Numbered from the stretch's first letter, positions 8,814 through 20,297 are shown. The stretch is DNA of 64,000 bases from Dastarcus helophoroides (GCA_028583605.1 CM053329.1:16043948-16107947), one strand, 5' to 3'. Numbers and translations are program-made. Notes: a model not told the origin generated them from the sequence alone.

Positions 8814-11800
8814 ATGGCGCACCATGGCGCCATTCTGCTACTACTGGGAAGGTTGTTGCTGCGTCTGACAGCCCTCGCCGAAGACACCAGCCGATGTCCC
8901 AGCCTGGCGGTCAACCCGTCTTGCCCCTGCTTCCACTTCGAGGATGGTATCTGGTTGGAGTGTCCCGCCGCCACCGCCGCTTCGTTACGCTCCGTGCTTC
9001 AAATCGTTCAAGGTCCAATCCAAAGCCTCAGCGTATACGAATTGGATAAGAGCGTTACCAAGCTGACGCCGGATTTTTTTCCGAATACGACCACGATTAA
9101 ACATCTGCAGATATCGCAGAGTTGTTTGGAGGAGTTGCAGTTTGATAGTTTGGCCGGATTGAGGTCGAGTTTGGAGTCGTTTAGTTTGGTGTCGGGGAAA
9201 TTGAGGGAGATTCCGGAGAAGACTTTCAAAGGGTTGAATAAGCTGATGGCGTTGGATTTGGAAGCGAACGAGATCAGCGATTTACCTAGTTATGGGTTTC
9301 ATGGGTTACATTTGGTGAAGTTGAATGTGAAGGGTAACAAAGTTGAAAAAGTGTCGGAGTATGCTTTCGCCGGATTGGAAAGTTATTTGTTAGAGTTGGA
9401 TTTGTCCGAGAATAAAATAAGAGAGTTTCCAATGTTGGCGTTGAGGCGACTTGATGGGTTGGGGTTGTTACGATTGGCATTCAACGAGATTGGTGCCATA
9501 AATGACGATGGGTACTCTAGATTGAGCTCGTTAACATTCTTGGATTTGAGCTCGAATAACTTTGAACGATTGACTGTTGATTACTTCAAACCTTGTCCAT
9601 CTTTGAAGACTTTATCACTGTATTATAATGTTATCGAATTCGTGCACGCTAACGCGTTTGTGTCGTTGAAGCAACTAGAGTCACTGGACTTGAGCCATAA
9701 CAAGATTGTGTTCTTGGATTCGTCGACATTTCAAGCCAATAAAAAACTTCGCTCGATTGATTTAAGCCACAACCACGTGCATTACATCAGTGGAGTGTTC
9801 GCGTTTCTCCCCGAGCTAAAAGAGTTGTTTCTTTCGGAGAATAATATATTAGAGATTCCATCGGATGCCTTTACCGATTCTTCCAATTTGTCTGTGATCT
9901 ACCTTCAACAGAACGCAATTCGTCGGATCGATCCACGTTCACTTGAAACTTTAACGAATTTGGCCCAACTTCATTTAAGCTCGAACTTCATTCCGTACAT
10001 TCCGCGAGATTTATTAGCGCACAGTCGAAATCTGACTTCTTTGAGTTTGGATAGTAACTGGATAGGAGAGCTTGAGCAGAGGACGTTCGATAAAACGCTG
10101 AACTTACGAGAAATACGTCTGCATAATAATCGTCTTGAGAGTATTACGAGGGGTGTATTTGATCCTTTACCTTCGTTGCTCGAGTTGCATTTGCAAAACA
10201 ACGAAATAGTTTCGATAGATTCGGGAGCTTTTAGAACTTTGCAAAGCTTGCAACACGTTAATTTGCAAGGAAATATGATCGCGGAATTGGGTGACGTCTT
10301 TATGCATGAATCTTCATCTTTGGTTTCCATTCAGTTAGATTCAAACAGTATTACGACGCTTCATAACGACTCTTTGAGGGGACAATCCAGTGTTTTGATT
10401 ATGTGGTTGGGGCATAATCAGCTTAGGCGACTGGATAAGTCGTTATTTCGAGACTTGTTGTTGATAGAGCGAGTGTACTTGAACAACAACAGTATATCGA
10501 GGATAGAAGATGGGGCTTTCGAGCCTATGCAAGCCTTGCAATTTCTGGATTTATCCCGGAACTTGCTCAGCGAAATAACAGAGAAGACTTTCGCCGATAT
10601 TCACGAGCTCGAGGAACTGAATTTAGCCCACAACCTTATCAGTCATATAGAAGGGAAGGCTTTGAATAATTTGAAGAAGTTACGTATCTTGGATTTGTCT
10701 CACAATTCGCTATTGTTAGTGCACGGTGATATGTTTCAGGAAGGGTTACCAATTAGAGTTCTCAATCTGATTAATTGTTCTATTACGACTGTGGAAGTTG
10801 GTGCTTTTAGGGGACTTAATAACTTAAACGAGTTGAATCTCGTCAATAATCATTTAACATCAACGGATTTGGAACGCTTGGATATACCAGGACTACGAGT
10901 CCTTAAAGTTGGTTTTAATAATTTCAGCGAGTTATCAACAAAAGCCCTAGATGGCTTACCATCTTTACAAGTCATCTCACTGTATCACTGCCACATAGAA
11001 AAGCTCCCTGATAATATTTTTACCAAAAATAAAAATTTATTAAAGATTGATCTCAGTGCGAATTCCATTGGACAACTCAAACACGCAGTCTTCCTTACTT
11101 TAAACGTAATAAAAGAATTGAAATTGGCCTCAAACGCTTTTAAAGAGTTACCATACAAAGCCCTCTTGAATATATCAACATTGGAAAGTCTTTCTTTCGC
11201 TTTCAATAGAATGACGAACATCGAGATATCGCGTCTTAATGGATTGCCCAACTTGAAAGAATTGGATCTAAAAGGCAATTCCATATCGTCTCTCTCTGGC
11301 TTCGCCTCGGCCAACCTGACGCAACTACTATCGGTCGATTTAAGTGCTAATGCACTTGTGGCTTTACCCGCCAACTTCTTCCTGCATTCGCCCCTATTAC
11401 GCCGCATAGATCTCTCAGACAATCGCTTCCATCAAATCCCTACCTCAGCTCTATCAGACAACACGTTACCAGCTCTAACTTGGTTAAACCTGACAGGAAA
11501 TCCCCTAATACGCCTCCACGAAATCGGTTCCTCGCACCGATACCCATCCCTGGAAGAAATCTACATCGGCCTCACTAACCTAACCATTGTGACCAGCAAA
11601 GACTTCGAATCCTTCCCGGCGCTGTTACACGTCTACCTCGGTCAAAACCGAATCTCCCGGGTATCCCCCGGCGCTTTCGTCAACCTCCCCAACCTGCAAA
11701 CCCTCGATTTGGGTATCAACGAGTTGGAAATCCTTCCGCAGGAGCGCTTACTCGGTTTAAACCAATTACGTATCCTAAATTTAACACATAACCGGCTGAA

Positions 11801-12077
11801 GGAGCTCGAGGAGTTTTCGCCAGATTTAAAATCCCTCCAAATCCTCGACGTCTCTTTCAATCAGATCGCCAGGATTAGCAAAACCACCTTCCAATACCTC
11901 GACAACCTATCCGAGCTTTATTTATACGGAAACTGGATTTCTTCGGTGTCAGTTGACTGCTTTCCGTCGGTTGAAAAAAATTGAGAACTTTGGACATCAG
12001 TCGTAACTATTTGGAAAACATCCCGCTGAACGCCTTCCGTCCACTTGAAACCCAAATCAGGAATCTGCGTACTGAAG
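8814..12077 (+). CDS. atk: Artichoke/chaoptin-like LRR membrane protein, coding exon 1
   Basis: Exon 1 of three (join 8814-12077, 20002-20297, 21475-22026) codes for residues 1 to about 1087. A signal peptide (residues 1-23, with LLLLGRLLLRL) is followed by a cysteine-rich cap (CPSLAVNPSCPCFHFEDG, to about residue 50) and some 40 leucine-rich repeats of 23-25 residues of LxxLxLxxN form. This is the large extracellular LRR array of the chaoptin/artichoke family. Drosophila Artichoke is known to be needed for ciliated sensory organs. The symbol is from memory of family resemblance; chaoptin is the alternative. The frame reads TGA at 11982-11984, but the LRR pattern resumes in another frame (RTLDISRN...LRTE) to a good donor at 12077/12078. 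One extra T at 11961-11963 and one extra A at 11974-11980 explain the break. With these two bases discounted the three exons total 4110 nt, exactly 1370 codons. Assembly error is likelier than a pseudogene. Confidence 0.85.
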
Positions 12078-12189
12078 GTTCGTAATCGCATTGTTAGTAG
12101 TTTGGTAAGAATTTGCTGTGATTTTGCACTTTTTATTGTAAACGTGGGACATTAATTTATCCTTTTCTTACTCTTATTAGTTCTTACAC

Positions 12190-14847
12190 TTGCTTTTGTT
12201 CTTATTCTTGCTCTTCCTCCTACTCTTTTTCTTTGTATTACCTCTTTCTCCTTTTCTTAAGCCTAATTTTTCTGTGACTTTTTCGCTTTTTCTTCCTATT
12301 TCCCTTTCTGTGTCTTTTGAACTTCCCCTTCTTCTTCCCTTTTCTCTTCCTCTTACTATTCTCCACACTCTTCCCCTTTCTCTTTCTATTTCTCTTCTTT
12401 TCCTGTTCCGCGTTTTCCTTTCTCCTTTGCTTACGCTTAATCTTCTTCCCCTTTCACTTTGTATTTCTCTTCTTCCTACTCTTCCCTTTTTTACTCTTCC
12501 TCTCTTTCTTACGCTTAATCTTCCTCCTTCTATTTCTTATTAGCTTGAACTTCCTTCCCTCATTATCTTTCTCTTTCTTTTGGTCATTCTCTTCCTTTTC
12601 CTCTTCCTCTTCCTCTTCCTCTTCCTCTTCCTCTTCCTCTTCCTCTTCCTCTTCCTCTTCCTCTTCCTCTTCCTCTTCCTCTTCCTCTTCCTCTTCCTCT
12701 TCCTCTTCCTCTTCCTCTTCCTCTTCCTCTTCCTCTTCCTCTTCCTCTTCCTCTTCGTCTTCGTCCTTCGTCTTCGTCTTCCTCTTCCTCTTCCTCTTCC
12801 TCTTCCTCTTCCTCTTCCTCTTCCTCTTCCTCCTCCCCTTCCTCTTTCTTTTCCTTTTCCTCTTCCTCTTCCTCATCCTCTTCCTCTTTCTCTTCCTCTC
12901 CTCTTTCCTCTTCCTCTTCCTTCCTCTTCCTCTCCTCTTCCTCTCCTCTCCTCTCCTCTTTCCTCTTCCTGCTCCTCCCCCTTTCCTTCCTGCTTCCTCC
13001 TCTTCCTCTTCCTTTTCCTTTCTCTTCCTCTCCTCTTCCTCTTTCTCTTTCTCTTCTCTTTCTCTTTCTCTTTCTCTTTCCTCTTCTCTTTCTCTTTCTC
13101 TTTCCTTTCCTCTTTCCCCTTCCTCTTCCTTCCTCTTCTCTTCCTCTTTTCTCCTCTCTTTCTCTCCTCTTCCTTTCCCTTCCTTTTTCCTTCCTCTTCC
13201 TCTCTTCTCTTTTCCTTCTCTCTCCCCTTCCTTTTCCTCCTTTCTTCTCCTCTTTCTCTTTCTTCTCTTCTCTCTTCTCTTCTCTCTTCCTTTTTCTCTT
13301 CTCTTCCTCTTCCTCTTTTCGCTTTCTCTTTCTCTTCCTCTTCCTTCTCCTCTTCTTCTTTTCTTTCTCTTTCTCTTCCTCCTCCTTTTCTTCTTTTTTT
13401 CCTTCCTCCTCCTTTTCTTCTTCCATTTTGCCTTCCTCGTCCTCTTCCTATTCTTCTTTTTCTTCCTCTGCTTTTTCCTTTTCTTTTCTTTTCCTTTGCT
13501 TCTTGCGCTGCTTCCTTTCCTCTTCTCTTCTCTTCCTCTTCCCTTCTCCCTTCTTCCTCTTTCTTTCCTTTCTCCTTCCTTTCTTCTCTTCCTTCTTCTT
13601 CCTTCGTCCTTTCTTCCTTCTCTTCCTTCTTTCTCTTCCTCTTTTCTTCCTTCTTCTCTCTTCTCTTTTTCCCCTTCTTCCTTTCCTTCTTTCTTCTTCT
13701 CTTCTCCTCTTCCTCTCCTCTTTCCTCTTTCTTTTCTTTCTCCTTTCCCTTCTCTTTCTCTTCTTCTTCTTCCCCTTCGTCTCTATTTTTCTTTTTCTCC
13801 CCTTCTTCTTCCTCCTCTTCTTCTTTCTCTTTCTGGTACTCCTTCCTTTTCCTCTTTTTCTTCCTCTACTTCTTCCTTTTCAACTTATTTTTCTTCTTTC
13901 TCTTTCTCTTCTTCTTCCTCTCCTTTGTCTTCTTCATCTTTCACTTCTTTTTTCTCTTTTTTTCCTCTTCCTCTTCTTCTTCCTCTTTCTCTCTTCTTCC
14001 TCTTCCTCGTCTTCTTTCTCTTCGTTTTCTCTTTCTCTTTCTTTTCCTCTTTCTCTTGTTCTTTCTCATCTTCTTACTTTTCCTCTTCGTTTTCCTTTTC
14101 CTCTTTCTCTTTCCTTTCTTCTTCCTCTTCTTCTTTTTCTTCCTCTTCCTTTTTGTCTTTCTCTTCCTCTTTATCTTTCTCCTCTTCCTCTTTCTTCTTT
14201 CCTCTCCTGTCTTTTTCTCTTTCTCTTCTTTTCTTCTCCTCTTCTTCCTTTCCCTTCTTTTCCTCTTTCTCTTCTCTTCCTCTTCTTCTTCTTCCTCTTT
14301 TCTTTCCTCTTTCCTTTCCTCTTCTTCGCTCTTCCTGGTTCTTTTACTCTTCCTATTATTTTTTCTCTACTTCTTTCTATTCCATTTGTTTTTCCTATTT
14401 ATCTTCCCCTTCTTCTTTTCCTTCCTCGTATTTTTCCTCTTTCACTTCTTTTTCCTATTTCTCTTCCCTTTTTGCTTCTCTTCCTTTTCTTTTTTTTTTC
14501 TCTTTCGCTTCCTTTATCTCTTTCTCTTCCTCTTCCTCTTCCTCTTCCTCTTCCTCTTCCTCTTCCTCTTCCTCTTCCTCTTCCTCTTCCTCTTCCTCTT
14601 TCTCTTTCTCTTTCTCTTCCTCTTCCTCTTCCTCTTCCTCTTCCTCTTCCTCTTCCTCTTCCTCTTCCTCTTCCTCTTCCTCTTCCTCTTCCTCTTCCTC
14701 TTCCTTTTCCTCTTCCTCTTCCTCTTCCTACTTTCTCTTTCTCTTTCTCTTTCTCTTCCTTCTCCTCTCCCTATTTCGTTACCTCTTTCTCTTCCTCTTC
14801 CTCTTCCTCTTCCTCTTCCTCTTCCTCTTCCTCTTTCTCTTTCTCTT

Positions 14848-14878
<31 letters not shown>

Positions 14879-14985
14879 TTCTCTTTCTCTTTCTTCTTTC
14901 TCTTCTCTTTCTCTTTCCTCTCTTTCTCTTTCTCTTTCTCTTTCTCTTTCTCTTTCTCTTTCTCTTTCTCTTTCTCTAAAATAGG
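12190..14985 (+). repeat. Polypyrimidine microsatellite, (TTCCTC)n and (TTTCTC)n
   Basis: About 2.8 kb is nearly pure pyrimidine on the + strand. Perfect hexamer runs of TTCCTC lie at about 12591-12755 and 14521-14728, and TTTCTC runs at about 14830-14978, with an interrupted C/T centre. Both strands are open in several frames, giving false proteins of Ser/Phe/Leu or Glu/Lys/Arg. None is a gene. The tract is transcribed in the sense direction within intron 1, so the pre-mRNA would carry a very long U/C run. Confidence 0.95.
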
Positions 14986-15115
14986 CAAAAAATAGACAAC
15001 ATAGGCAGAAATAGGCCGAAAGAATTAGGCAAAAATAGGCAAATATAGGCAAAAATAGGCTAAAATAGGCAAACATAGGCATAAATAGGCAAAAATAGGC
15101 GAACATGGGCAAAGA
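14984..15115 (+). repeat. Decamer tandem repeat AATAGGCAAA
   Basis: Roughly a dozen units close to AATAGGCAAA or ATAGGCAAAA follow the polypyrimidine tract directly. TAGGC is the most constant part; the A-rich spacer drifts. Confidence 0.85.
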
Positions 15116-15299
15116 AATTGAAAACAGGGGATAAGAAACCGATATACCTGAAAGAAAAAAAGCTTTAAAGTCGAAGTGTCTAGCACTTCGACTGGAAATT
15201 TGAAATATTTTATTGAAATTCACAAATATTTTTTTAAAATGTCCGAGTTTTGTAAAAATATTGACCGAACCCAATTTTAACTTGGACACTGAAATTTTG

Positions 15300-16560
15300 A
15301 CTTTAACTCAAAATTCGATTCTTTTATAACATTTATATAAATTGTAGCTAAAAAAACCTGAAGTCAAATAGTCAAAATTTAGAAAAATTGTCAAAAAATT
15401 CAGCAAATTTGGTGATATTTTTCAAAAATTCCAATTTTTAAAAGAGTTGAAATGTTACAGTCTGCAATTCCAAAAACAGTCAAAGTCTTGGAAAAGTTTC
15501 GTGAATAAAAAAAAACAAAAAACCTTCAAAGTTTTAAAAATAGGCAAAATTTTCGAAAAATCTACATATTGAAGAAAAACCAAAATTACTAGCCGAGTAA
15601 TAAATTTTCAAAAAAAAGTCTAAATTTCAAATAGTATAATTTTAGAAAAAGTCAAAATTTTGGATAGTTAACATTAAAAAAAAAGACGAACATTTTTTTA
15701 AAGTCGAAATCTTCAATTGAGCAGTTAAACATGTTCAAAAAAAGTCCAATTTTATAAAAAGTGCGTAATTTTTTTAAAAATGTCGACACCCTGAAAAGTT
15801 ATTTTCAAAAAATTTTATATTTCCGAAAAAATTCTCAAAATTTTGCAAAATGGTTGAAAATTAGAATAAATTGACATTTTCAAAAATGTCACAATTTAAA
15901 AATAAATGGATTTTTCACGTAGTTCAGAACAGTGTTTCCCAAACTTTCTACATCTGTGTATTCTATTCATAAATTTTCGTGACCTTGAGTGCTCTTCGTT
16001 AAAAAACTGAATCCTAGTTAATATATGAATAAGGAAATGTATTTGTTTGTCTGTCTGCTGAACGTATCAACGAATTTGAACAAAACATCACTCTGCAATC
16101 TGCGCGAATTCTCTAAGCTATGCAAGCTGATTAAGCCAGTTTTGTTACGTCTATCTAAACAATGAATTTTAAATTTTTGTGTTATCTGACCCCTGGTGAC
16201 CCGATGCAATGCGTACCCCTCCAAACTATTCCCGTACCACTGTCACCACAGCACCGTTACACACTTTGGGAAACACTGGTCTAGTAAACCGAAATTATCT
16301 AAAAAATTTGCAAAAGGCAGCATTTTGAAAAATGGTTGCTATTTAAAAATTCAAAGAAAGTTCAAATTGTTAAGGATCGAAATTTTTAAAAAAAGTCCAA
16401 ATTGTTAACGATCGAAATTTTCAAAGAAAGTCGTAATTGTGAAAACATTTGAAATAAAAAATTGTTAAAAAAGTCAAAAATTTGAAAAAGTCAAGAATTT
16501 AAAAAGTCAAAAATTTAAAAATTCGAATCTTTTTACATAAGTCGAGTTTTCGAAAAAATA
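15300..16560 (+). repeat. Degenerate AT-rich array in intron 1
   Basis: The same GTCGAAATTTTnAAAAA-type sequence as at 4.0-6.1 kb, with no clear higher-order period. It is interrupted at about 15905-16280 by a less repetitive stretch in which ACAGTGTTTCCCAAACTTTC (about 15929) is mirrored by ACACTTTGGGAAACACTGGT (about 16260). That is an inverted pair with about 330 bp between, probably the ends of a small TIR element. Confidence 0.6.
15925..16282. mobile_element. Possible TIR element in intron 1
   Basis: The left end CAGTGTTTCCCAAACTTT and the right end ACTTTGGGAAACACTGGT are inverted copies over about 15 bases. CAGTGTTTCCCAAAC is typical of the termini of hAT-type non-autonomous elements. 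The interior of about 330 bp has no transposase reading frame. A target duplication could not be read with confidence. Confidence 0.5.
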
Positions 16561-17765
16561 GATTTTCAAAAAAGTAAGAATTTTCAGTGGCAATTTTTAA
16601 AAAATGTCGAAATTTTTAAGTCTAGAATTTAAAAAAAGTTTTAATTAAAAAAAAAATCTACACTACAAAATCGAAATTATTAAAAAGGTAGAAATTGTCG
16701 GCAATGTTTAATCTTAAAAAGTCACCAATTTACAAAAAAAAACGTAAAAATTTTGAAAATGGAAATGTCGAGTAAAAGGTACAAACATTAAAAAAAGTTC
16801 AAATGTTGATAAAAATTCGATATTTTGAAAAATGTTATAATAACACCTAAATTTTGAACAAATTTAAACTCGATAAGTATCAAACATATTCATGTCAAGG
16901 GAATCCGAAATTTACGAAAAGTAAAAATCTTCAAAACGTCGAAATTACCAGAAAAGTCGAAATTTTCAAAAAATATAAGAATTTCCAAAGAATGGCAATT
17001 TAAAAAAATATCGAAATTGTCAAGTCAAGATATAAAAGAAAAAGTAAATTTTCGAATAAAATCTATACCAAAAAAAAATAAAAATCGAAATTATTAAAAA
17101 ATTAGAAAGTTTCGACAATGTCTAATCTCAAGAAAAAATTGCCAAAAAAGTAAATATTTTCAAGAATTGAAATCTTGAGCAAAAAGTAAAATCTTTAGGA
17201 AAGCACAAATATTCATAAAAATTCCTTATTTTGAAACATTTTCCGAATAAAACCTTAATTTTAAAAAAATAGAAATTTTCAAAAAACACGATATTATCAA
17301 ATATATTCATATCAAGGAAATGTGAAATTGTCGAAAAGTAAAAAAAAAGAGAAATTCTAACTTGTCAGAAAAGTCGAAACTTTCAAAAAATTAAGAATTT
17401 TCAAAGATTGGCAGTTTTTAAAAAGTGTGGAAATTTTCAAGTCGAGATTTAAAATAAAAGTGAATTTTCGAAAAAAATCTTATAATTAAAAAAAATATAA
17501 ATCGAAAAATTTTAAAAATTAGAAATTTTCGGCAACGTCTAATCCTAAGAAAAGTTGACAATTTAACAAAAGTAAAAATTTTTAAAAAAGTCGAAATTTT
17601 GAGTGAAAATTAAAAGCTTCAAAAAAGGACAAATGTTAATAAAAATTTGTTATTTTGAACAGATTTTAAACAGATTTCTTAATAGAACCTAAATTTAAGA
17701 AAATTTGAATCTTTTAAAAAACTCGATATCATCAAACATTTTTATATCAAGGGAATCTAAAATTT
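16560..17765 (+). repeat. Higher-order AT-rich repeat, unit about 425 bp, three copies
   Basis: A diagnostic block (CGATA..ATCAAA.AT...TATC/GTCAAGG) recurs at about 16872, 17289 and 17722, that is at steps near 417 and 433 bp. Neighbouring blocks recur in the same order. The units are diverged and have no coding capacity. Confidence 0.6.
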
Positions 17766-17775
17766 TTGAAAAATA

Positions 17776-19385
17776 AAATTGTTGAAAAAGTCAAATAAAC
17801 TCGAAATGAGAGGAAAAAATGAAGGCATTTTGCAAGAAAGATAATTTTTATAAAATTGGAAATTGAAAAATATCAAAACTTTGAAAAAAGTCGAAATTTC
17901 GAGAAAAAAAATCGAAGAAAAATTATGAAATTTGTAAATTTGAAAAACGCAACTTTCGAAATATTCGAAATTTTAAAAACATTCAATTTATTAAAAAACT
18001 ACTTTTTCAACAAACCAAAATTTTCAAAAGGGAAGTTTTCAAAAATCAAAATTTTGGAGAAAATTCGGCATTTTCAAAATGTAAACTTTTGAAAAAACAA
18101 ACAGTTTTCAAAAAAATCTAAATTTTGACAAAGTTAAAATTTAAAGTGGAGAAAATTTAAAAACCGGATCGAAATTTTGAAAAACTTTCAAGATTTTCGA
18201 ATAAACTTGAAATGAGAGCAAAAAATGTAAACCTTTTACAAGAAAGATAATTTTTATAAAATTGGAAATAGAAAAAATCCAAACTTTGAAAAAAGTCGAA
18301 ATTTCGAGAAAAAAATCGAAAATAAATTTATGAAATTCGTAAATTTGGAAAACGCAACTTTCGAAATATTCGAAATTTTAAAAACATTCAATTTATTAAA
18401 AAACTACTTTTTCAAAAAACCAAAATTTTCAAAAGGGAAGTTTTTAAAAAATCAAAATTTTGGAGAAAAGTCGGCATTTTCAAAAAGTAGACTTTTGAAA
18501 AAACAAACGTTTTTTAAAAAAATCTAAATTTTGACAAAGTTAAAATTTAAAATGGGGAAAATTTCAAAGCCGAATCGAAATTTTGAAACACTTTCAAGAT
18601 TTTCAAATAAACTCGAAATGAGAGGAAAAAATGTAATCCTTTTACAAGAAAGATAATTTTTATAAAATTGGGAATTTAAATAAATCAAAACTTTAAAAAA
18701 AGTCGAAATTTCGAAAATAAATTTATGAAATTCGTAAATTTGGAAAACGCAACTTTCGAAAAATTCGAAATTTTGAAGACTTGCAATTTATTAAAAAACT
18801 ACTTTTTCAAAAAAACAAAATTTTCAAAAGGGAACTTTTCAAAAAATCAAAATTTTGGGAAAAAGTCGGTATTTTCAAAAGGTAAGATTTTGAAAATACA
18901 AAAATTTTTTAAATAATCTAAATTTTGACAAAGTTGAAATTTAAAATGGGGAAAATTTCAAAACCGAATCGAAATTTTGAAAACTTTAAATATTTTCAAA
19001 TAAACTCGAAAATGAGAGGACAAAATGTAAGCCTTTTACAAGAAAAATAATTTTAATAAAATTGGGAATTGAAATAAATCGAAACTTTGAAAAAAGTCGA
19101 AATTTCGAAAAAAAAAATCGAAAATAAATTTATGCTATTCGCAAATTTGGAAAACGCAATTTTCGAAAAATTCCAAATTTTAAAGAAATTCAATTTATTA
19201 AAAAACTACTTTTTCAAAAAACTAAAATTTTCAAAATGGAAGTTTTCAAAAAATCGAAATTTTGGAAAAAGATTGTCATTTTCAAAAAGTAAAATTTTGA
19301 AAAAACGAACATTTTTCAAGAAATCTAAATTTTAACCAAATCAAAATTTAAAATAAGGAAAATTTTTAAAAAGGTCAATTTTTTT
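17776..19385 (+). repeat. Higher-order AT-rich repeat, unit about 400 bp, four copies
   Basis: The block ATGAAATTCGTAAATTTGGA recurs at 17927, 18330, 18725 and (altered) 19131, steps of 403, 395 and 406 bp. AATAAACTCGAAATGAGAGG recurs in phase with it. Each unit keeps a 60-80 codon open frame with similar translations, but the frames lack any gene signal and arise because the units are copies. A fifth diverged copy lies at about 5400-5560, upstream of the gene. Confidence 0.75.
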
Positions 19386-19906
19386 TTAAGAAGTCGAAGT
19401 TTCGATTTAAAAAGTTAAAAATTGAAAGAAAATCGAAATGTTGACAAAAATGTAGACAGCCAAAGAACCATTTTCAAAAAAACACAATTTTAAAAAATAG
19501 AATCTAACAGAAAAAGCTGCAATTTTGGAAAAGGCGAAATTTTCGAAAATTATAAATTTTTGAAAATTCTACAGCAAGGTTCGAAAATATGTTCAATTAA
19601 GTGATAATTCTCAAAATAATGCCAGAATTTTAAAAACTTTATATTTAACAACTGGAAATTTTTATTAAAAAGGAATTTAAAAAGTCAAAAATTTCGAAAA
19701 AAATCGAAGTTTTGAAAATGTTGAAAGTAAAAAAATCGATTTATTCGACAAACCAAGGAAAATAGTCGTTGTGAGATTAGTGAATATAGTTGGGTGACAT
19801 ATTAGCTAGTAGCTACCTAATACTGTCCACATTAGAGCATGTTGGTAACGCAATTTTAGCGTGATGGTGACACAAAACCAGAAATTGTCCCCTCTATCAA
19901 AAAATT

Positions 19907-20001
19907 CGTATTTATTTTGTTATAGACTATTTATTTTGTTACAGGATATTTATTTTGTTACAGGATATTTATTTTGTTACAGAATATTTATTTTGTTACA
20001 G
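19907..20001 (+). repeat. Tandem copies of the exon 2 splice acceptor (19 bp x 5)
   Basis: TTATTTTGTTACAG-type sequences end in AG at 19925, 19944, 19963, 19982 and 20001, an exact 19-bp step. The first has TATAG, the rest ACAG. The last is used in the gene model because it restores the cap domain. Use of the one at 19944 would add 57 nt with no stop, or 19 mostly hydrophobic residues. Use of 19963 or 19982 would shift the frame. Confidence 0.9.
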
Positions 20002-20297
20002 AAAATCCTCTATCCTGCGGCTGCGAATCCCAGGAACTCTGGGAATGGTTGCGCGATCACCAAAAGCTGGTGGAACGAACCACTTCCCTAGAGCTTAGAT
20101 GCGAACAGCCACCAGAACTCCGAGGAAGAGCGTTTCTGGATCTCGATCCAGAGCAGTTCTGCGATCAACCTTTGGTTGTAAAACTGGGAATACAGGATAT
20201 ACAACCGTTTTCCCTTTTGGTGTCCTGGCAGAGCAGAAACCATTCCGGTTTACACGGCTACCAAGTCGCCTATTACTCCTTGGACACTGTTGATGAG
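20002..20297 (+). CDS. atk: LRR membrane protein, coding exon 2 (LRR C-cap and start of FN3-like domain)
   Basis: Exon 2 codes for residues 1088-1186. It opens with ENPLSCGCESQELWEWLRDH and continues to LRCEQPPELRG and FCD, which has the spacing of a cysteine-rich LRR C-terminal cap (NPL.C.C, W..L, C, C). After this comes a beta-rich stretch (FSLLVSWQS...GLHGYQVAYYSLD) resembling the first strands of a fibronectin type III domain. The acceptor is TTTTGTTACAG at 20001 and the donor GATGAG/GTTTGT at 20297. The exon begins in phase 1 and ends in phase 0. Both boundaries lie inside tandem duplications. Confidence 0.85.

Larger units (their letters stand above)
12078..20001 (+). other. Intron 1 of the LRR gene (7.9 kb)
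   Basis: The donor is GAAG/GTTCGT and the acceptor TTTTGTTACAG/AAAATCC. Joining the two sides completes a split Glu codon and gives LRTE-ENPLSCGC, the expected passage from the last LRR into a C-terminal cap. The intron is almost wholly repeat: a polypyrimidine tract, a TAGGC decamer array, AT-rich satellite with two higher-order units, and tandem copies of its own acceptor site. Confidence 0.8.

Noticed and set aside
12317..14995. Very long open frames of 892, 799 and 518 codons
   Set aside because: They are translations of the (TTCCTC)n/(TTTCTC)n microsatellite in different frames, with Ser/Phe/Leu-only composition and no domain.
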